Notes: a model not told the origin generated them from the letters alone. 64,000 nt of DNA from an uncultured Muribaculaceae bacterium (GCA_947629175.1 CANRCT010000005.1:34676-98675), one strand, 5' to 3'. Positions 8,966-18,944 are shown, counted from the stretch's first letter. Numbers and translations are program-made.

Positions 8966-10351
8966 TCAGTCGTTGAACGAGTCTTTGGGCCAGCCGGGAT
9001 TCTGGGTCATATTCTCATTGTAGAGATATTCGTCCTTCGGTATCGGCCATAGCCAGCGGTAGTCGTCGGGCGCCGGTATGCGGCCCGAAGTGGCAAGCAG
9101 CCGTGAGTAGTGCTTTAGGTCAAAATACCGCTCTCCCTCTCCGAGAAATTCTTTGTGCTTCTGGTGGAGGATCTCCCGGAGCAGGGCGTCGCCGGTCAGC
9201 GACATGCTTATGGTCGACGATCCGCGTGCGGTGAGGAAACGGTTGAGCGCATCCTTGGCCTGGGACTCGCCGTCGCCTCCCGCCTGGCACCAGGCCTCGG
9301 CGGCTGTGAACAGGGCGGCCGACATGCGGAGCTCGTTGATGAACATTATCTCGCGCTTCTCGCGGCGCAGCAGGTTGTATTTGCCGATAAACGACTGATC
9401 GCCGAGAGCCGTGCTGCTGAACGGGCATATGGTCCACTCCGTGCGGCAGTCGGATGCCTCGAATTCTGCCGCCAGCGAGGGGCTGACGCTGTAGTAGTCG
9501 CCCGTATTGGTGTCGTATACAATCCCCTGGTAATACGACTGCGACAGGTCGGGATCGTCGTAGATGAATATCTGCTCTTCGCACGATGAGCTGTCCCAGA
9601 GCGTGCGGTACACCGAGGCGTCGAAGCATCCGTAGCCACGCTTGTCGAGCAGCGACGAGGCCAGCGCGGCGGCGCGCTGATAGTTACCGGCATAGAGCTC
9701 GATCTGTGCCAGCAGCAGGGTGGTGGCATCTGTTGTCAGCCACGACGGCGAAGTGCCCTCGTGTCCGGTAAGGAGCGCCTCTTCAAGCAGCCGGCGGATC
9801 TCGTCGATAGTGGCTCCGACAGTGGATCGCGGCAGATTTTCCATAGGCACCTGGTCTTTCAGCACGATGCCCTCGCTCTGGAGGCCGTAAGCCGGATCAG
9901 CGGCAAACAATCTCAGGAGCTGGAAGTAGCAGTAGGCCTTGAGCGTATAGGCTTCGGCCGTCAGATCGGCTACTTCGCGGCGGTCGGCGTCGCTTGACAC
10001 GTTGATGTCGGGCACGCGTTCCAGAAGGGCGTTGACTGTGGCTATGACTGAGTAATACTGCGGCCACACCGAGAGCGACAGGTCGTGGAGCGCCGAAGGC
10101 TGCCAGTTGTATTGGTTGGAGAGCGAAGGATTGCGCGACGCCCAGTAGGTAGGCGTGAAGTCGTCGCTCAGCAGTGCCAGGTCGAATCCCAGCGAAGGGA
10201 GCGAGCTGTAGCCCGAGGCAAGCAGTTCACGTCCGTTTTCCGGAGTGGCGATGGCGTCGGGATCGGAGAACTGGTTGTCATAAGGTATGTCGAGCGAACA
10301 CCCCGTGAGGATCAACGCTGCTGCAAGGTATGTAAGGATATGGCGTTTCAT
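8966..10351 (-). CDS. SusD/RagB-family outer-membrane nutrient-binding lipoprotein
   Basis: A 461-residue lipoprotein (signal peptide ending LTGCS) of the SusD/RagB fold, the lid that sits on a SusC channel and captures the substrate. The N-terminal TPR-like region (AEAYTLKAYCYFQLLRLFA) and the C-terminal block (EFLGEGERYFDLKHYSR, then WPIPKDE) are diagnostic. It is shorter than most glycan-binding SusD proteins (500-600 residues). It starts only 2 bp after the susC stop, the usual tight pairing. Substrate class cannot be read from it; the M16 protease and ChaN-like gene downstream favour a protein, peptide or haem/iron-related ligand over a glycan. Confidence 0.93.
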   Translation of the reverse strand: MKRHILTYLAAALILTGCSLDIPYDNQFSDPDAIATPENGRELLASGYSSLPSLGFDLALLSDDFTPTYWASRNPSLSNQYNWQPSALHDLSLSVWPQYYSVIATVNALLERVPDINVSSDADRREVADLTAEAYTLKAYCYFQLLRLFAADPAYGLQSEGIVLKDQVPMENLPRSTVGATIDEIRRLLEEALLTGHEGTSPSWLTTDATTLLLAQIELYAGNYQRAAALASSLLDKRGYGCFDASVYRTLWDSSSCEEQIFIYDDPDLSQSYYQGIVYDTNTGDYYSVSPSLAAEFEASDCRTEWTICPFSSTALGDQSFIGKYNLLRREKREIMFINELRMSAALFTAAEAWCQAGGDGESQAKDALNRFLTARGSSTISMSLTGDALLREILHQKHKEFLGEGERYFDLKHYSRLLATSGRIPAPDDYRWLWPIPKDEYLYNENMTQNPGWPKDSFND

Positions 10352-10353
10352 TT

Positions 10354-13300
10354 TCAGAATGTCAGGCTGAGATTAAAAGTGATGACAGGCTGCACTGCCG
10401 CTCCGAGCATTCCCGTCTCCGGGTCTGACTCGCTGTAGGGGGTCAGGGTGAACAGATTCGATGCCTGCAGCGATGCGGTGGCGTACTTGATGATGCGCGT
10501 CGACTTCAGCACGCTCTGCGGCACACGGTAACGGAGCGAGAGCATCGACAGTCGCAGATAGTCGCTGCTGCCAGTGTTGGAGGTGTTGGCATACTGAAGG
10601 GTCTCGATGGCGGCCGATGAATAGAAGGGGGAGTAATAGATCTTATTGATGTCGCCTTCGTGGAACCACATGGTCTTGGTCAGACCGCGCAGGGCGTTGA
10701 AATTGACGTTGTCGCGGTTGCGCACATAAGTGTAGTTGTACTGCTTTATGCCTCCGGCCACCCAGTAGAAGTCGGCGTCGAGCTCAAGGTTTTTCCATGT
10801 AACCCCGAGATTGATGGTGCCCGAATAGGGAGGGGTGAGATGTCCGAGACTGATGAAGTCGTCGCGGGTAAGCTGTGTCTGTCCGGGCACTATCTCACGG
10901 CCGTCCTTGCCCACGAAGATCGGCAGTCCGGTCACGGAGTTGATGCCGGTCTGCCGCAGTCCGTAGAGAGTGTCGTACGGCTTGCCGATCTGGAAGTCGG
11001 GGATGAGGGAGTAGTCGCTGGTGTAGAGCTTGTCGGTATAGTACAGGTCGATGACTTTGTTTTTGTTGTAGGCCACGCTCGTGCTGAATCTCAGGCCCCA
11101 GTCGGGGGTGATGTCGGGGATGGCTATGCTGAAGCCGGCTTCGATACCCTCGTTTCGGAGCACTCCGATGTTGCGCTTCATCATGTTGAATCCGTTGCTG
11201 GCGGCGATAGGCACGTCGAGCAGGGCGTCGGCTGTCTGGCGGCTGTACCAGCGCAGATCAACGCTCAGGCGGTCGAAGAGTCCGGCCTGTATGCCTGCGT
11301 CGATTGAAGTGGTGTGTTCCGGTTTGAGATCACGGTTGTAGAGCGCCAGAAGCTGGAGTATGCGTGCGGTGGCGTATGCGTCTTCAAGATATGAGAATGT
11401 CGCTATGGTCTGCGACGCCGACACTCCGGCGAGCGATGCCGTGTTGCCGTAACTGCCCTTGAGGTTGAGCCGTGTCAGTACCCGGTTGCCCTTGAGGAAT
11501 GAGTATTCCGACGGTGTCCATCCGAGTCCGACTGCCCAGGCCGAGTTCCAGCGTTTGTCGGAGGGGAGCACCGACGATCCGTCGAGCTTGTAGGTGGCGA
11601 AGAGGTCGTAGGTGCTGGCGTAGGTATATCCCGCTACGGCTCCGTAGCCTATCTGGGCCACTTTCTCCTTGAAGCTCGATACGGCCGGTTTGCGGGCGCC
11701 GGTCAGTGACTGATTGATCAGCGACGCCGATGCGTGGTTGCCTACTCCGTAGCCTGTGATGCCGAGATTGTCGGTCGATGTCAGATAATAGTCGTGGTTG
11801 AGGCTGAGAGTGAGATTATGCACGTCGTTGAATACCTTTGTATAGAGCGCGCGGACGTTGTAGCTGAAGTTGAGCAGCGTGTTCTTGTCCTTGTTGAGTT
11901 TTCCGAGCGCCTCCGGGCCGAAGCCGCTCTGCTGCTCGGAGTATGACGATGCCGGAGTCAGCTGCGTGCCCTCCGTGATCAGGTAGTCAAGGCCGGCAAC
12001 GGCCGAAATCTCAAGATCCTCTATGGGCTTGAGGTTGACACTCGCCGAAGCTCCGCCACGCTTGTCGGTGGTGTTGCTGCGATACTGATACATGAGGTCG
12101 TCATACGTTCTGTTGGGGTACGACCAGAGTTTGTTGCCGCTCTTGGTCTCGTAGGGGTTGAGGTTGTAGATCAGCGAAGCCGGGGAGAAACTGCTGCCGT
12201 TGGGGGTCTTGTTTTCGGTATATGCTCCGTCCATCGTCATGGTGAAGTAGCCGATCTTACCGAGAGCCACATCGATGCCCATGCGAAGAGTGCCTCTGAG
12301 CGTGCTGTTGCCCTTGACCTGTCCGCCCTGCGTGGCTATGTTGGCGCTTACGAAATACGATGATTTCTCGCTGCCTCCGCGCACCGACAGATTATGGTTC
12401 TGATACATCGCTACGCGCATGAGCTCGTTGAACCAGTCGGTGTTGATGCCGCGCAGCGAGTCGAGCACGGCCTGTCCCGAAGCGATCATCGCGGGCAGGT
12501 CGGGACTGTTGGGGTAGCGGCGGCGGTAGTAGTCTTCGCTGTAACGGTAGCCGGGAGTGGCTTCGTTCATCATCAGTCTCTCGAGTTCGAGCTTTTCGTC
12601 CGACCGCATCACTTTCACTCCCCGCCGCCCTTTGAGCGTGGCGCCCATGCCAAGCGAGTAGGTGACGTCGACGCTGCCGAAGTAGCTGCCTCGCTTCGAA
12701 GAGATCTCTATGACGCCGTTGGCTGCCTTGATGCCGTAGAGCGCGCAGGCTGCCGCGTCTTTAAGCACCTTGATCTCCTTTATGTCCTGAGGATTGAGAG
12801 TGCGGAAAGCGTCGGAGGATATCACTTTGCCGTCGAGCACGAAAAGCGGCTCGTTGGCGGAGTCGCCGACGCGCAGCGACTGGTTGCCGCGGATTCTTAT
12901 CTGCGGTTTCGAGCCGAGCTCGCCGGTGTTGGTCACGATCAGTCCGGGCACAGCTCCCTGCAGGGCGAGGCTGATGTCGGTCATAGGCTTCTCGTTGAGT
13001 CGCTTCATGTCGACTGTCTGGACTACGCCCGACCGGGCTCGTATGTCGATGTTGTTGATGTTTGGCTCGGCGGTCACCACCACCTCGTCGAGCTTGTTGC
13101 CGGCGGGGGCGAGGGTGAAGTCGAGTTTAGGCTGAAAGTCGTAGATCACTTCGAGAGGCTCCATGCCTATGTAGGTGACTTTGATGAGAGATCCTTTCTG
13201 CAGGCGCGCTCTCAGAACGTACTTTCCGTCGACGTTGGCAGAGCATGCGTAGGAGGTGCCTTCCACACGCACTACAGCTCCCGGCAGAGGCTCACCGTCG

Positions 13301-13434
13301 ACATCGGTGATGAATCCGCTCAGTGTAGTTGTTTCGTCGGTCTGGCTTGTCGCTGCGATCCCGTTGTTATGGTCGATAGCATGAATCGGGCCTATCGCGG
13401 CAAGTACACACAGCAAAATCTGAAAAATCCGCAT
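10354..13434 (-). CDS. SusC/RagA-family TonB-dependent outer-membrane transporter
   Basis: A 1026-residue transporter and the first gene of a five-gene operon. After a signal peptide comes a carboxypeptidase-regulatory-like domain (about 36-115, LSGFITDVDGEPLPGAVV). A TonB-box-like stretch (KLDEVVVTA, near 120) leads into the plug domain (about 130-240, with IRIRGNQSL and FVLDGKVIS). The 22-strand barrel ends in the expected aromatic residue (LSLTF). It imports its ligand using TonB energy in partnership with SusD just downstream. No sigma/anti-sigma pair or hybrid two-component gene is adjacent, so this is not a classical regulated polysaccharide locus. Confidence 0.95.
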   Translation of the reverse strand: MRIFQILLCVLAAIGPIHAIDHNNGIAATSQTDETTTLSGFITDVDGEPLPGAVVRVEGTSYACSANVDGKYVLRARLQKGSLIKVTYIGMEPLEVIYDFQPKLDFTLAPAGNKLDEVVVTAEPNINNIDIRARSGVVQTVDMKRLNEKPMTDISLALQGAVPGLIVTNTGELGSKPQIRIRGNQSLRVGDSANEPLFVLDGKVISSDAFRTLNPQDIKEIKVLKDAAACALYGIKAANGVIEISSKRGSYFGSVDVTYSLGMGATLKGRRGVKVMRSDEKLELERLMMNEATPGYRYSEDYYRRRYPNSPDLPAMIASGQAVLDSLRGINTDWFNELMRVAMYQNHNLSVRGGSEKSSYFVSANIATQGGQVKGNSTLRGTLRMGIDVALGKIGYFTMTMDGAYTENKTPNGSSFSPASLIYNLNPYETKSGNKLWSYPNRTYDDLMYQYRSNTTDKRGGASASVNLKPIEDLEISAVAGLDYLITEGTQLTPASSYSEQQSGFGPEALGKLNKDKNTLLNFSYNVRALYTKVFNDVHNLTLSLNHDYYLTSTDNLGITGYGVGNHASASLINQSLTGARKPAVSSFKEKVAQIGYGAVAGYTYASTYDLFATYKLDGSSVLPSDKRWNSAWAVGLGWTPSEYSFLKGNRVLTRLNLKGSYGNTASLAGVSASQTIATFSYLEDAYATARILQLLALYNRDLKPEHTTSIDAGIQAGLFDRLSVDLRWYSRQTADALLDVPIAASNGFNMMKRNIGVLRNEGIEAGFSIAIPDITPDWGLRFSTSVAYNKNKVIDLYYTDKLYTSDYSLIPDFQIGKPYDTLYGLRQTGINSVTGLPIFVGKDGREIVPGQTQLTRDDFISLGHLTPPYSGTINLGVTWKNLELDADFYWVAGGIKQYNYTYVRNRDNVNFNALRGLTKTMWFHEGDINKIYYSPFYSSAAIETLQYANTSNTGSSDYLRLSMLSLRYRVPQSVLKSTRIIKYATASLQASNLFTLTPYSESDPETGMLGAAVQPVITFNLSLTF

Positions 13435-13472
13435 TCGTTAAGTATTGTGTCTCAATATTTGTTAATTTCTCG

Positions 13473-13480
13473 CAAAAGTA
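13473..13480 (-). promoter_or_regulatory. -7 box of the susC operon promoter
   Basis: The minus strand reads TACTTTTG (consensus TAnnTTTG) 38 bp upstream of the susC start. A clear -33 TTTG is missing; that position falls inside the inverted repeat at 13495-13545. Confidence 0.5.
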
Positions 13481-13494
13481 GTTATAAAACAGCT

Positions 13495-13545
13495 CTCCTG
13501 CAATACCTGATTTTAAGTATTTTGCAAAATCAGGTATTGCAGGAG
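13495..13545. repeat. Perfect 20-bp inverted repeat between fucP and susC
   Basis: The arms are 13495-13514 and 13526-13545 with an 11-base loop. It lies 70 bp past the fucP stop and 14 bp upstream of the susC -7 box. It may be the fuc operon terminator, but the T-run after it on the minus strand is weak and its proximal arm covers the -33 region of susC, so an operator role is possible. Confidence 0.8.
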
Positions 13546-13615
13546 CGTTTTTAACTATTTTGCGGCCGATTTTTTAACAATCTGTGACCGAAAAGCCGAC
13601 TTTAATGCAGGATTA

Positions 13616-14932
13616 TTATTGTCGGGAGCGCATGGTGCGGAGCCCATAGCAGGTGACCACTATGAAGCATATCAGCGGCAGGCAGAAGCTTGCGTTGACG
13701 GCCGCCATCGGGCCGATATGGCCCAGATCGATGATGCTGCCCTGAAGAGGCGGCATGAGCGCGCCGCCTACGATAGCCATCACAAGGAATGCCGCTCCGA
13801 GCGATGTGTCCTCGTGGTCGACCTTGCCGAGAGCTATGCCGTAGATGCTCGGGAACATGATCGACATGAAGGCGGATATCGCCACAAGGCATACAAGTCC
13901 GGCAAATCCTTCTATGAGGATGGCTCCGAGTGTGCAGACGCTTGCTCCCACACCGAATATGGCGAGCAGCTTGGCGGGACGTATGTATCGCATGACGAAT
14001 GTGCCCACGAAGCGGAATGTCAGCGCAAGACCCATGGCGAGGATGTTGTAGTTCTGCGCCGTGGCTTTGTCGATGCCGAGATTGTCGGCATACTGGATGA
14101 TGAATGTCCACACCATTATCTGGGCGGCTACGTAGAACACCTGGGTGATGACTCCCAGCCGGTAGTCGACGTTTTTCCACAGCTTCATCAGGGTGTGACG
14201 GAAGGCAAGCGGAGTGCGGTCGTCGTTTTTGCCGGGCATCTTCACACATGCGATGATGATGAACATCACGAGCACCAACAGGCCGATGGCCACATACGGA
14301 TCGCGTATGACGGCGAGGTCGTGGGTGCGAATGGCGGCTTTTTCGGCCGCGTCGAGCGTGGGGAAGATGATCTGCCCGGCGGCGTCGCGGCGGTCGGAGA
14401 TCAGGTTGGGGAGCACGATGAGCGACGCCACCGCCATGCCCGACAGGGATCCTACGGGATTGAACGCCTGAGCGAGATTGAGGCGCCGCGTGGCGTTTGA
14501 CTGGTCGCCGAGCGACAGGATATAGGGATTGGCTGTGGTCTCAAGGAAAGCCAGTCCGAAAGTCAGCACGTAGAGCGAAATGCAGAAAAACGAGAATTCC
14601 TGAAAGTCGGCTGCCGGAATGAACAGGAAAGCGCCGACGGCATACAGTCCCAGCCCGATCAGTATGCCGGTCTTGTAGCTGTAGCGGCGGATGAAGAGAG
14701 CTGCTGGGATGGCCATGGTGGCATATCCGCCGTAGAAGGCGAACTGCACCATAGAGGCCTTGGCAGCCGACAGCTCCATGACCGTCTGGAATGCGGCCAC
14801 CATGGGATTCGTTATGTCATTGGCAAATCCCCATAGTGCGAATAGGAAAGTGATGAGAATGAAAGTCAGCAGGTAGCGTCGCGGTACGAGCGGCGGTCGG
14901 GGCATTGCTGCCGACGTGTGGTCGTTGTTCAT
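13616..14932 (-). CDS. fucP: L-fucose:H+ symporter
   Basis: A 438-residue inner-membrane major facilitator of the FucP type with about 12 hydrophobic segments, importing L-fucose with protons. Characteristic stretches are LFALWGFANDITNPMV near residue 35, with the acidic residue in the first helix region, and AFLETTANPYIL near residue 130. It is the last gene of the operon, 37 bp after the kinase gene, and is followed by the strong inverted repeat at 13495-13545. The fuc gene neighbours make L-fucose the likely substrate; some FucP homologues carry glucose or galactose. Confidence 0.92.
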   Translation of the reverse strand: MNNDHTSAAMPRPPLVPRRYLLTFILITFLFALWGFANDITNPMVAAFQTVMELSAAKASMVQFAFYGGYATMAIPAALFIRRYSYKTGILIGLGLYAVGAFLFIPAADFQEFSFFCISLYVLTFGLAFLETTANPYILSLGDQSNATRRLNLAQAFNPVGSLSGMAVASLIVLPNLISDRRDAAGQIIFPTLDAAEKAAIRTHDLAVIRDPYVAIGLLVLVMFIIIACVKMPGKNDDRTPLAFRHTLMKLWKNVDYRLGVITQVFYVAAQIMVWTFIIQYADNLGIDKATAQNYNILAMGLALTFRFVGTFVMRYIRPAKLLAIFGVGASVCTLGAILIEGFAGLVCLVAISAFMSIMFPSIYGIALGKVDHEDTSLGAAFLVMAIVGGALMPPLQGSIIDLGHIGPMAAVNASFCLPLICFIVVTCYGLRTMRSRQ

Positions 14933-14969
14933 GGGTTGAAGTGGTAAGAAAATAGGTGTAGACGGTTGA

Positions 14970-16376
14970 TTAGAGCTGCCGGACGGCGGTGACCTCCTGT
15001 TTGGTCTTTATCTGGCCGGCCGTGATGGCCTGAAGCATGATATTGCCTATGGCAGTGGCTTCGGACGGCCCGGCATAGACTTTCAGACCGGTGGCTTCGG
15101 CTGTCATCGCGTTGAGAAGCCTGTTGTTGGATCCTCCTCCGATGATCTGAAGGGCTTCGAGCGGGTGGGGCAACAGCGGATTGACCTGTTCCACGGCCTT
15201 GCGGTAGCGTTCGGCAAGGGAGCGGCATACGCACCTCACATACTCGCCGCGTGTGGATGGCACGCTCTGTCCGGTCGCGCGGCAGTAGTCGGCGATAGTG
15301 CGTTCCATGGCGTCGGGACGTGAGAAGCGGGGGTCGTCCACATCGATCATGGCAGTGTCGGCGGCCGCTTCGGCTTCGTCGGTCAGACGCGCCCATCCCG
15401 GATCCTCTCCGCGCTCGCGCCATTCAGCGGCCAGACGCTGGAGTATCCATAGTCCGGTGATGTTCTGCAGCAGGAGTGTCTTGCCTCCGACTCCTCCTTC
15501 GTTGGAGAATCCGGCTTTGCGGGCCTCCTCGGTGAGAACAGGCTCGTCAAGCTCCACTCCGAGCAGCGACCATGTGCCGGAACTCAGGAAGGCGGCGCGG
15601 TCGGAAGAATAATTGCGCGGCGACGCGAACGCGGCGCTGGCGGTGTCGTGAGATCCTACGGCCACGACCTTTACCTCGCTGCTTAATCCTGTCGCTTCGG
15701 CCACACGGGGAGTTATAGGGCCAACGACGGTGCCGGGCATTGTGATCGGGCAGAAGAGCTCGGGGCGCAGACCCATGCGGCGTATCAGCGGTTCGTTCCA
15801 TCGGCGTGTTCGGGCGTCGATAAGCTCTGAGGTCGATGCGATTGTATACTCGTTGATCTCCCTGCCGGTGAGGAAATAAGTGAGAAGGTCGGGGGTGAAG
15901 AGCAGCCGGCGCGCGATGTCGAGTTTCGGGTCGTCAGCGCGCTTCATCGACATCAGACGGTAGATGGTATTGATGGGGAGCACCTGTATGCCTGCCTCGG
16001 AATAGTGGGCCTCGGGCGATTCTTCATGCGCGAAGATCTCGGGCAGTCCTTCGGTGTGGGTGTCGCGGTAGCATACCGGCATGCCGGTCAGCTGTCCGGT
16101 GGAGTCGATCAGGCCGAAGTCGACTCCCCAGGTGTCGATGCCCACCGACACCACGTCGAGCCCTTCGCGGGCAGCCTTGGCGAGCCCTTCGATCATGTCG
16201 GCGTAGAGCGACGGAAAATCCCATACGAAATAGTCGCCCAGCTGCACCGGGCGGTTGGCGAACCGGTGGATCTCTCTGAACTCAAGGCAATAGCCGGAGC
16301 CTTCCGGCCGGAGGGTGCCGGCGATGACGCGCCCGCTCCCTCCGCCGAAGTCGGCTGCTAAATATGTCGGATTCAT
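14970..16376 (-). CDS. fucK: FGGY-family sugar kinase, rhamnulokinase-like, acting as L-fuculokinase
   Basis: A 468-residue cytoplasmic kinase that phosphorylates L-fuculose to L-fuculose 1-phosphate with ATP. The N-terminal phosphate-binding loop (AADFGGGSGRVIAG) and the VDTWGVDFGL-like segment (SVGIDTWGVDFGLID) are of the rhamnulokinase (RhaB) subgroup, not the E. coli FucK subgroup. The C-terminal ATPase signature IIGGGSNNRLLNAMTAEA is intact. In Bacteroides the fuc operon also uses a RhaB-like kinase, so the operon sets the function. It overlaps fucA by 4 bp. A real role on L-rhamnulose is less likely because no rhaA or rhaD is present. Confidence 0.87.
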   Translation of the reverse strand: MNPTYLAADFGGGSGRVIAGTLRPEGSGYCLEFREIHRFANRPVQLGDYFVWDFPSLYADMIEGLAKAAREGLDVVSVGIDTWGVDFGLIDSTGQLTGMPVCYRDTHTEGLPEIFAHEESPEAHYSEAGIQVLPINTIYRLMSMKRADDPKLDIARRLLFTPDLLTYFLTGREINEYTIASTSELIDARTRRWNEPLIRRMGLRPELFCPITMPGTVVGPITPRVAEATGLSSEVKVVAVGSHDTASAAFASPRNYSSDRAAFLSSGTWSLLGVELDEPVLTEEARKAGFSNEGGVGGKTLLLQNITGLWILQRLAAEWRERGEDPGWARLTDEAEAAADTAMIDVDDPRFSRPDAMERTIADYCRATGQSVPSTRGEYVRCVCRSLAERYRKAVEQVNPLLPHPLEALQIIGGGSNNRLLNAMTAEATGLKVYAGPSEATAIGNIMLQAITAGQIKTKQEVTAVRQL

Positions 16377-17014
16377 TTCGTGATCTTTCCGAGGATGTAC
16401 GTGTCGAGGTCGCCAATTTCCTCAGCTGTCAGAGGATCGACATTGTCACCGTTGAGTACGGCTATGCGGCATGCCATCTCGAAGAACATGGCGCGCTCGA
16501 AGGCCTGGTTGAAGTCCTTGCCGCACACTACCTGGCCATGCTTGAGGAGCATGACTGAATCATGGTCTTTCATCTCTTTTATGACGTGCGAGGCCAGCTC
16601 GGGCGAGCCGGGACGGAAATACGGTATCATCGGTATCTCGCGGCCTACATGTATCGGACACTCGGCTGTGAAGTTGAAGTTGGCCGGACGGTGCTTCATG
16701 CAGGCTACGGCTGTGGCGTAGGGCGACTGGAAATGGAGCACGCAGCCCACCTCGGGACGCTCGCGCATCACTCCCATGTGGAAAACGCTCTCCATGGAGG
16801 GCTTGATGCCATTGAGCACTTCGCCTGTCGACAGGCGGCATACCGAAACTTTGTCGGGCGTCAGGGCGGGCACCCATGAGCCGGTGCCTGAAATCAGCAC
16901 TTCGTCGTTGTCGAGTCGCACGGAGAGATTGCCGCTGGAGCATACTGTCAGGCCGGCCTGACCTACGCGGTGGGCCAGTTCTACGAATTCCTGGATCTGT
17001 TGTATTGTTGCCAT
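16373..17014 (-). CDS. fucA: L-fuculose-1-phosphate aldolase (class II AraD/FucA family)
   Basis: A 213-residue zinc aldolase that splits L-fuculose 1-phosphate into dihydroxyacetone phosphate and L-lactaldehyde. The motifs fit the family: SSGNLSVRLD (phosphate site), ESVFHMGVMRERPEVGCVLHFQSPYA (catalytic acid and two zinc histidines), and the third-histidine region MLLKHGQVVCGKD. It starts 106 bp after fucI, with a terminator-like hairpin between them, and overlaps the kinase gene by 4 bp. Length matches E. coli FucA (215). Confidence 0.92.
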   Translation of the reverse strand: MATIQQIQEFVELAHRVGQAGLTVCSSGNLSVRLDNDEVLISGTGSWVPALTPDKVSVCRLSTGEVLNGIKPSMESVFHMGVMRERPEVGCVLHFQSPYATAVACMKHRPANFNFTAECPIHVGREIPMIPYFRPGSPELASHVIKEMKDHDSVMLLKHGQVVCGKDFNQAFERAMFFEMACRIAVLNGDNVDPLTAEEIGDLDTYILGKITK

Positions 17015-17050
17015 TTTGCGTGGAGTTGTATTTTTTTGTGGAATGTTATG

Positions 17051-17092
17051 AAAAAAGGCATCGGGAAGATGTCAGGGCCGACCTCCTCCCGA
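17051..17092 (-). terminator. Terminator-like attenuator between fucI and fucA
   Basis: On the minus strand a 9-bp stem (17084-17092 with 17061-17069, one mismatch that can form a G-U pair) is followed by a run of six T (17051-17056). As it is internal to the operon it may lower fucA, kinase and fucP expression relative to fucI. Confidence 0.5.
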
Positions 17093-17120
17093 CGCTTTGC
17101 TTGCGGATATAGTCCTCGGC

Positions 17121-18902
17121 TTATTTGTAAATCGGGCCGTAGTTCTTGCAGGCGCGGAAATCAGCTCCCTCCTTGTCCATGCCGAAGGAGTTCCATGCCG
17201 ACGGGCGGAAGATCTCTACATCGGGCACATTGTGCATGCACACCGGTATGCGGAGTATCGACGCCATGGTGATGAGGTCGGCTCCGATATGTCCGTAGGA
17301 GATGGCTCCGTGGTTGGCTCCCCAGTTGTTCATCACCGAATATACGTCCTTGAAAGCGTCGGTGCGGGGGTCGAGACGGGGCACGAACCATGTGGTAGGC
17401 CACGACGGGTCGGTGCGCTTGTCGAGGATGGCGTTGATCTCCGGATCGACGTCGGCTGTCCAGCCTTCAGCGAGCTGCAGCACGGGGCCGAGGCCCTTGA
17501 CGAGGTTGACGCGAGCCATGGTGACGGGCATGCCGCCCTTGCTGAGGAAGTTGCTGGAGAAGCCTCCTCCACGGAAGTAGTCGCGGTTGGCCGGATACCA
17601 GGTGGTGGCCTTGAGCATGTTGTCAACGTCGGCCTCGGTGAGGTTCCAGTGCTCCTTCATGGTGGGGTTGCCCTGGGCGTCGACAGCCTGTCCGGTGCCG
17701 TCGAGAGTGGTGGCGCCGGAGTTGATGAGGTGGATCATGCCGTTCTTTGCCAGGCCGGTGAGCTCTTTGCCGGTGACGCGTTTCACGGCTTCGGGGCTCC
17801 AGTAGGTGCGTACGTCGGAGAAGATGGCGGCGCGGTTGGTCAGCAGGTGGCCGAAGAGCATTGCCACGCCGTTGAGGGCGTCGTTCTCGGTGGCCACGGT
17901 GATCGGCTCGCGGAGACCGTTCCAGTCAAACGATGTGTTGAGGATGGCCTCGGGGAAGTCGCCGTTGGGGTAGAAGTCGGTCCACTGGCGCTGTCCCTGG
18001 AAGCCGCCTGCGATGGCATTGTGTCCCATGGCCTCCTCCTTGAATCCCATTTCGAGCAGTTTGGGATTGCCGTGCATGAGATCGCGCATGATGATGGCTT
18101 GCTTGACGGTGAATTCCCAGTCCTTGTCCTTGCCGGCGCGGTCTTTGGCTTTGCCGTTGGTGGCGTTGCAGATATCCTTGCCTTCGTTGGGCTTGCAGTG
18201 CTTCTCGGCCCATGCCATGGCTTTGGCGTATTCCTCGGGATCATAGATGCCTTCCGACATGCGGCGGATGATCTCGGTCATGTCGACCGACTCATTGCGC
18301 ATGCCCAGATATTCCTGGAAGAAGTTGGGATCGACCATCGATCCGGCGATACCCATGGCCACGCTGCCCATCGACAGGTATGACTTGCCTCGCATGGTGG
18401 CTACGGCCTGTGCGGCGCGGGCGAAGCGGAGTATCTTCTCGGCTACGTCGGCGGGTATGGTGTTGTCGTCGAGATCCTGAACGTCGTGTCCGTAGATGCC
18501 GAATGCCGGAAGGCCCTTCTGCGAGTGTGCGGCAAGTACGGATGCGAGATATACGGCTCCGGGACGCTCTGTGCCGTTGAATCCCCATACGGCCTTAGGC
18601 CAGTGGGGGTTCATGTCCATGGTCTCTCCGCCGTAGCACCAGCATGAGGTGACGGTGATGGTGCTTCCCACGCCTTCACGCTCGAACTTTTCGGCGCAGG
18701 CTGCCGTTTCGGCCACACGGCCTATCGTCGAGTCGGCTATCACGCACTCCACGGGCGAGCCGTCGCCGTTGCGGAGATTGGAGGTGATCAGATCGGCAAC
18801 AGCATGGGCCAGAGCCATTGTTTTCTCTTCGAGGCTTTCGCGCACGCCACCCTGACGGCCGTCGATGGTGGGGCGGATGCCGATTTTCGGATAATTGCTC
18901 AT
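17121..18902 (-). CDS. fucI: L-fucose isomerase
   Basis: A 593-residue Mn2+-dependent cytoplasmic enzyme converting L-fucose to L-fuculose. The N-terminus ([22 protein letters not shown]) is the highly conserved FucI start. The motif [21 protein letters not shown] and the [20 protein letters not shown] stretch carry metal-ligand and substrate residues; [20 protein letters not shown] is in the C-terminal domain. Length equals E. coli FucI (591). It follows the GH92 gene by 42 bp. D-arabinose is a usual side substrate. Confidence 0.96.
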   Translation of the reverse strand: MSNYPKIGIRPTIDGRQGGVRESLEEKTMALAHAVADLITSNLRNGDGSPVECVIADSTIGRVAETAACAEKFEREGVGSTITVTSCWCYGGETMDMNPHWPKAVWGFNGTERPGAVYLASVLAAHSQKGLPAFGIYGHDVQDLDDNTIPADVAEKILRFARAAQAVATMRGKSYLSMGSVAMGIAGSMVDPNFFQEYLGMRNESVDMTEIIRRMSEGIYDPEEYAKAMAWAEKHCKPNEGKDICNATNGKAKDRAGKDKDWEFTVKQAIIMRDLMHGNPKLLEMGFKEEAMGHNAIAGGFQGQRQWTDFYPNGDFPEAILNTSFDWNGLREPITVATENDALNGVAMLFGHLLTNRAAIFSDVRTYWSPEAVKRVTGKELTGLAKNGMIHLINSGATTLDGTGQAVDAQGNPTMKEHWNLTEADVDNMLKATTWYPANRDYFRGGGFSSNFLSKGGMPVTMARVNLVKGLGPVLQLAEGWTADVDPEINAILDKRTDPSWPTTWFVPRLDPRTDAFKDVYSVMNNWGANHGAISYGHIGADLITMASILRIPVCMHNVPDVEIFRPSAWNSFGMDKEGADFRACKNYGPIYK

Positions 18903-18944
18903 CGTGTTATCTTTTTTGTTGTATGTTGTTTTGTAAATGAATTC

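Noticed and set aside
13495..13545. Invertible promoter of the susC operon
   Set aside because: The arms are only 11 bp apart, too close for the invertible promoter segments seen in Bacteroides, and no invertase gene is near.
12394..13554. 386-residue plus-strand open frame opposite susC
   Set aside because: It overlaps the conserved SusC N-terminus and plug and reads as low-complexity Val/His/Glu protein.
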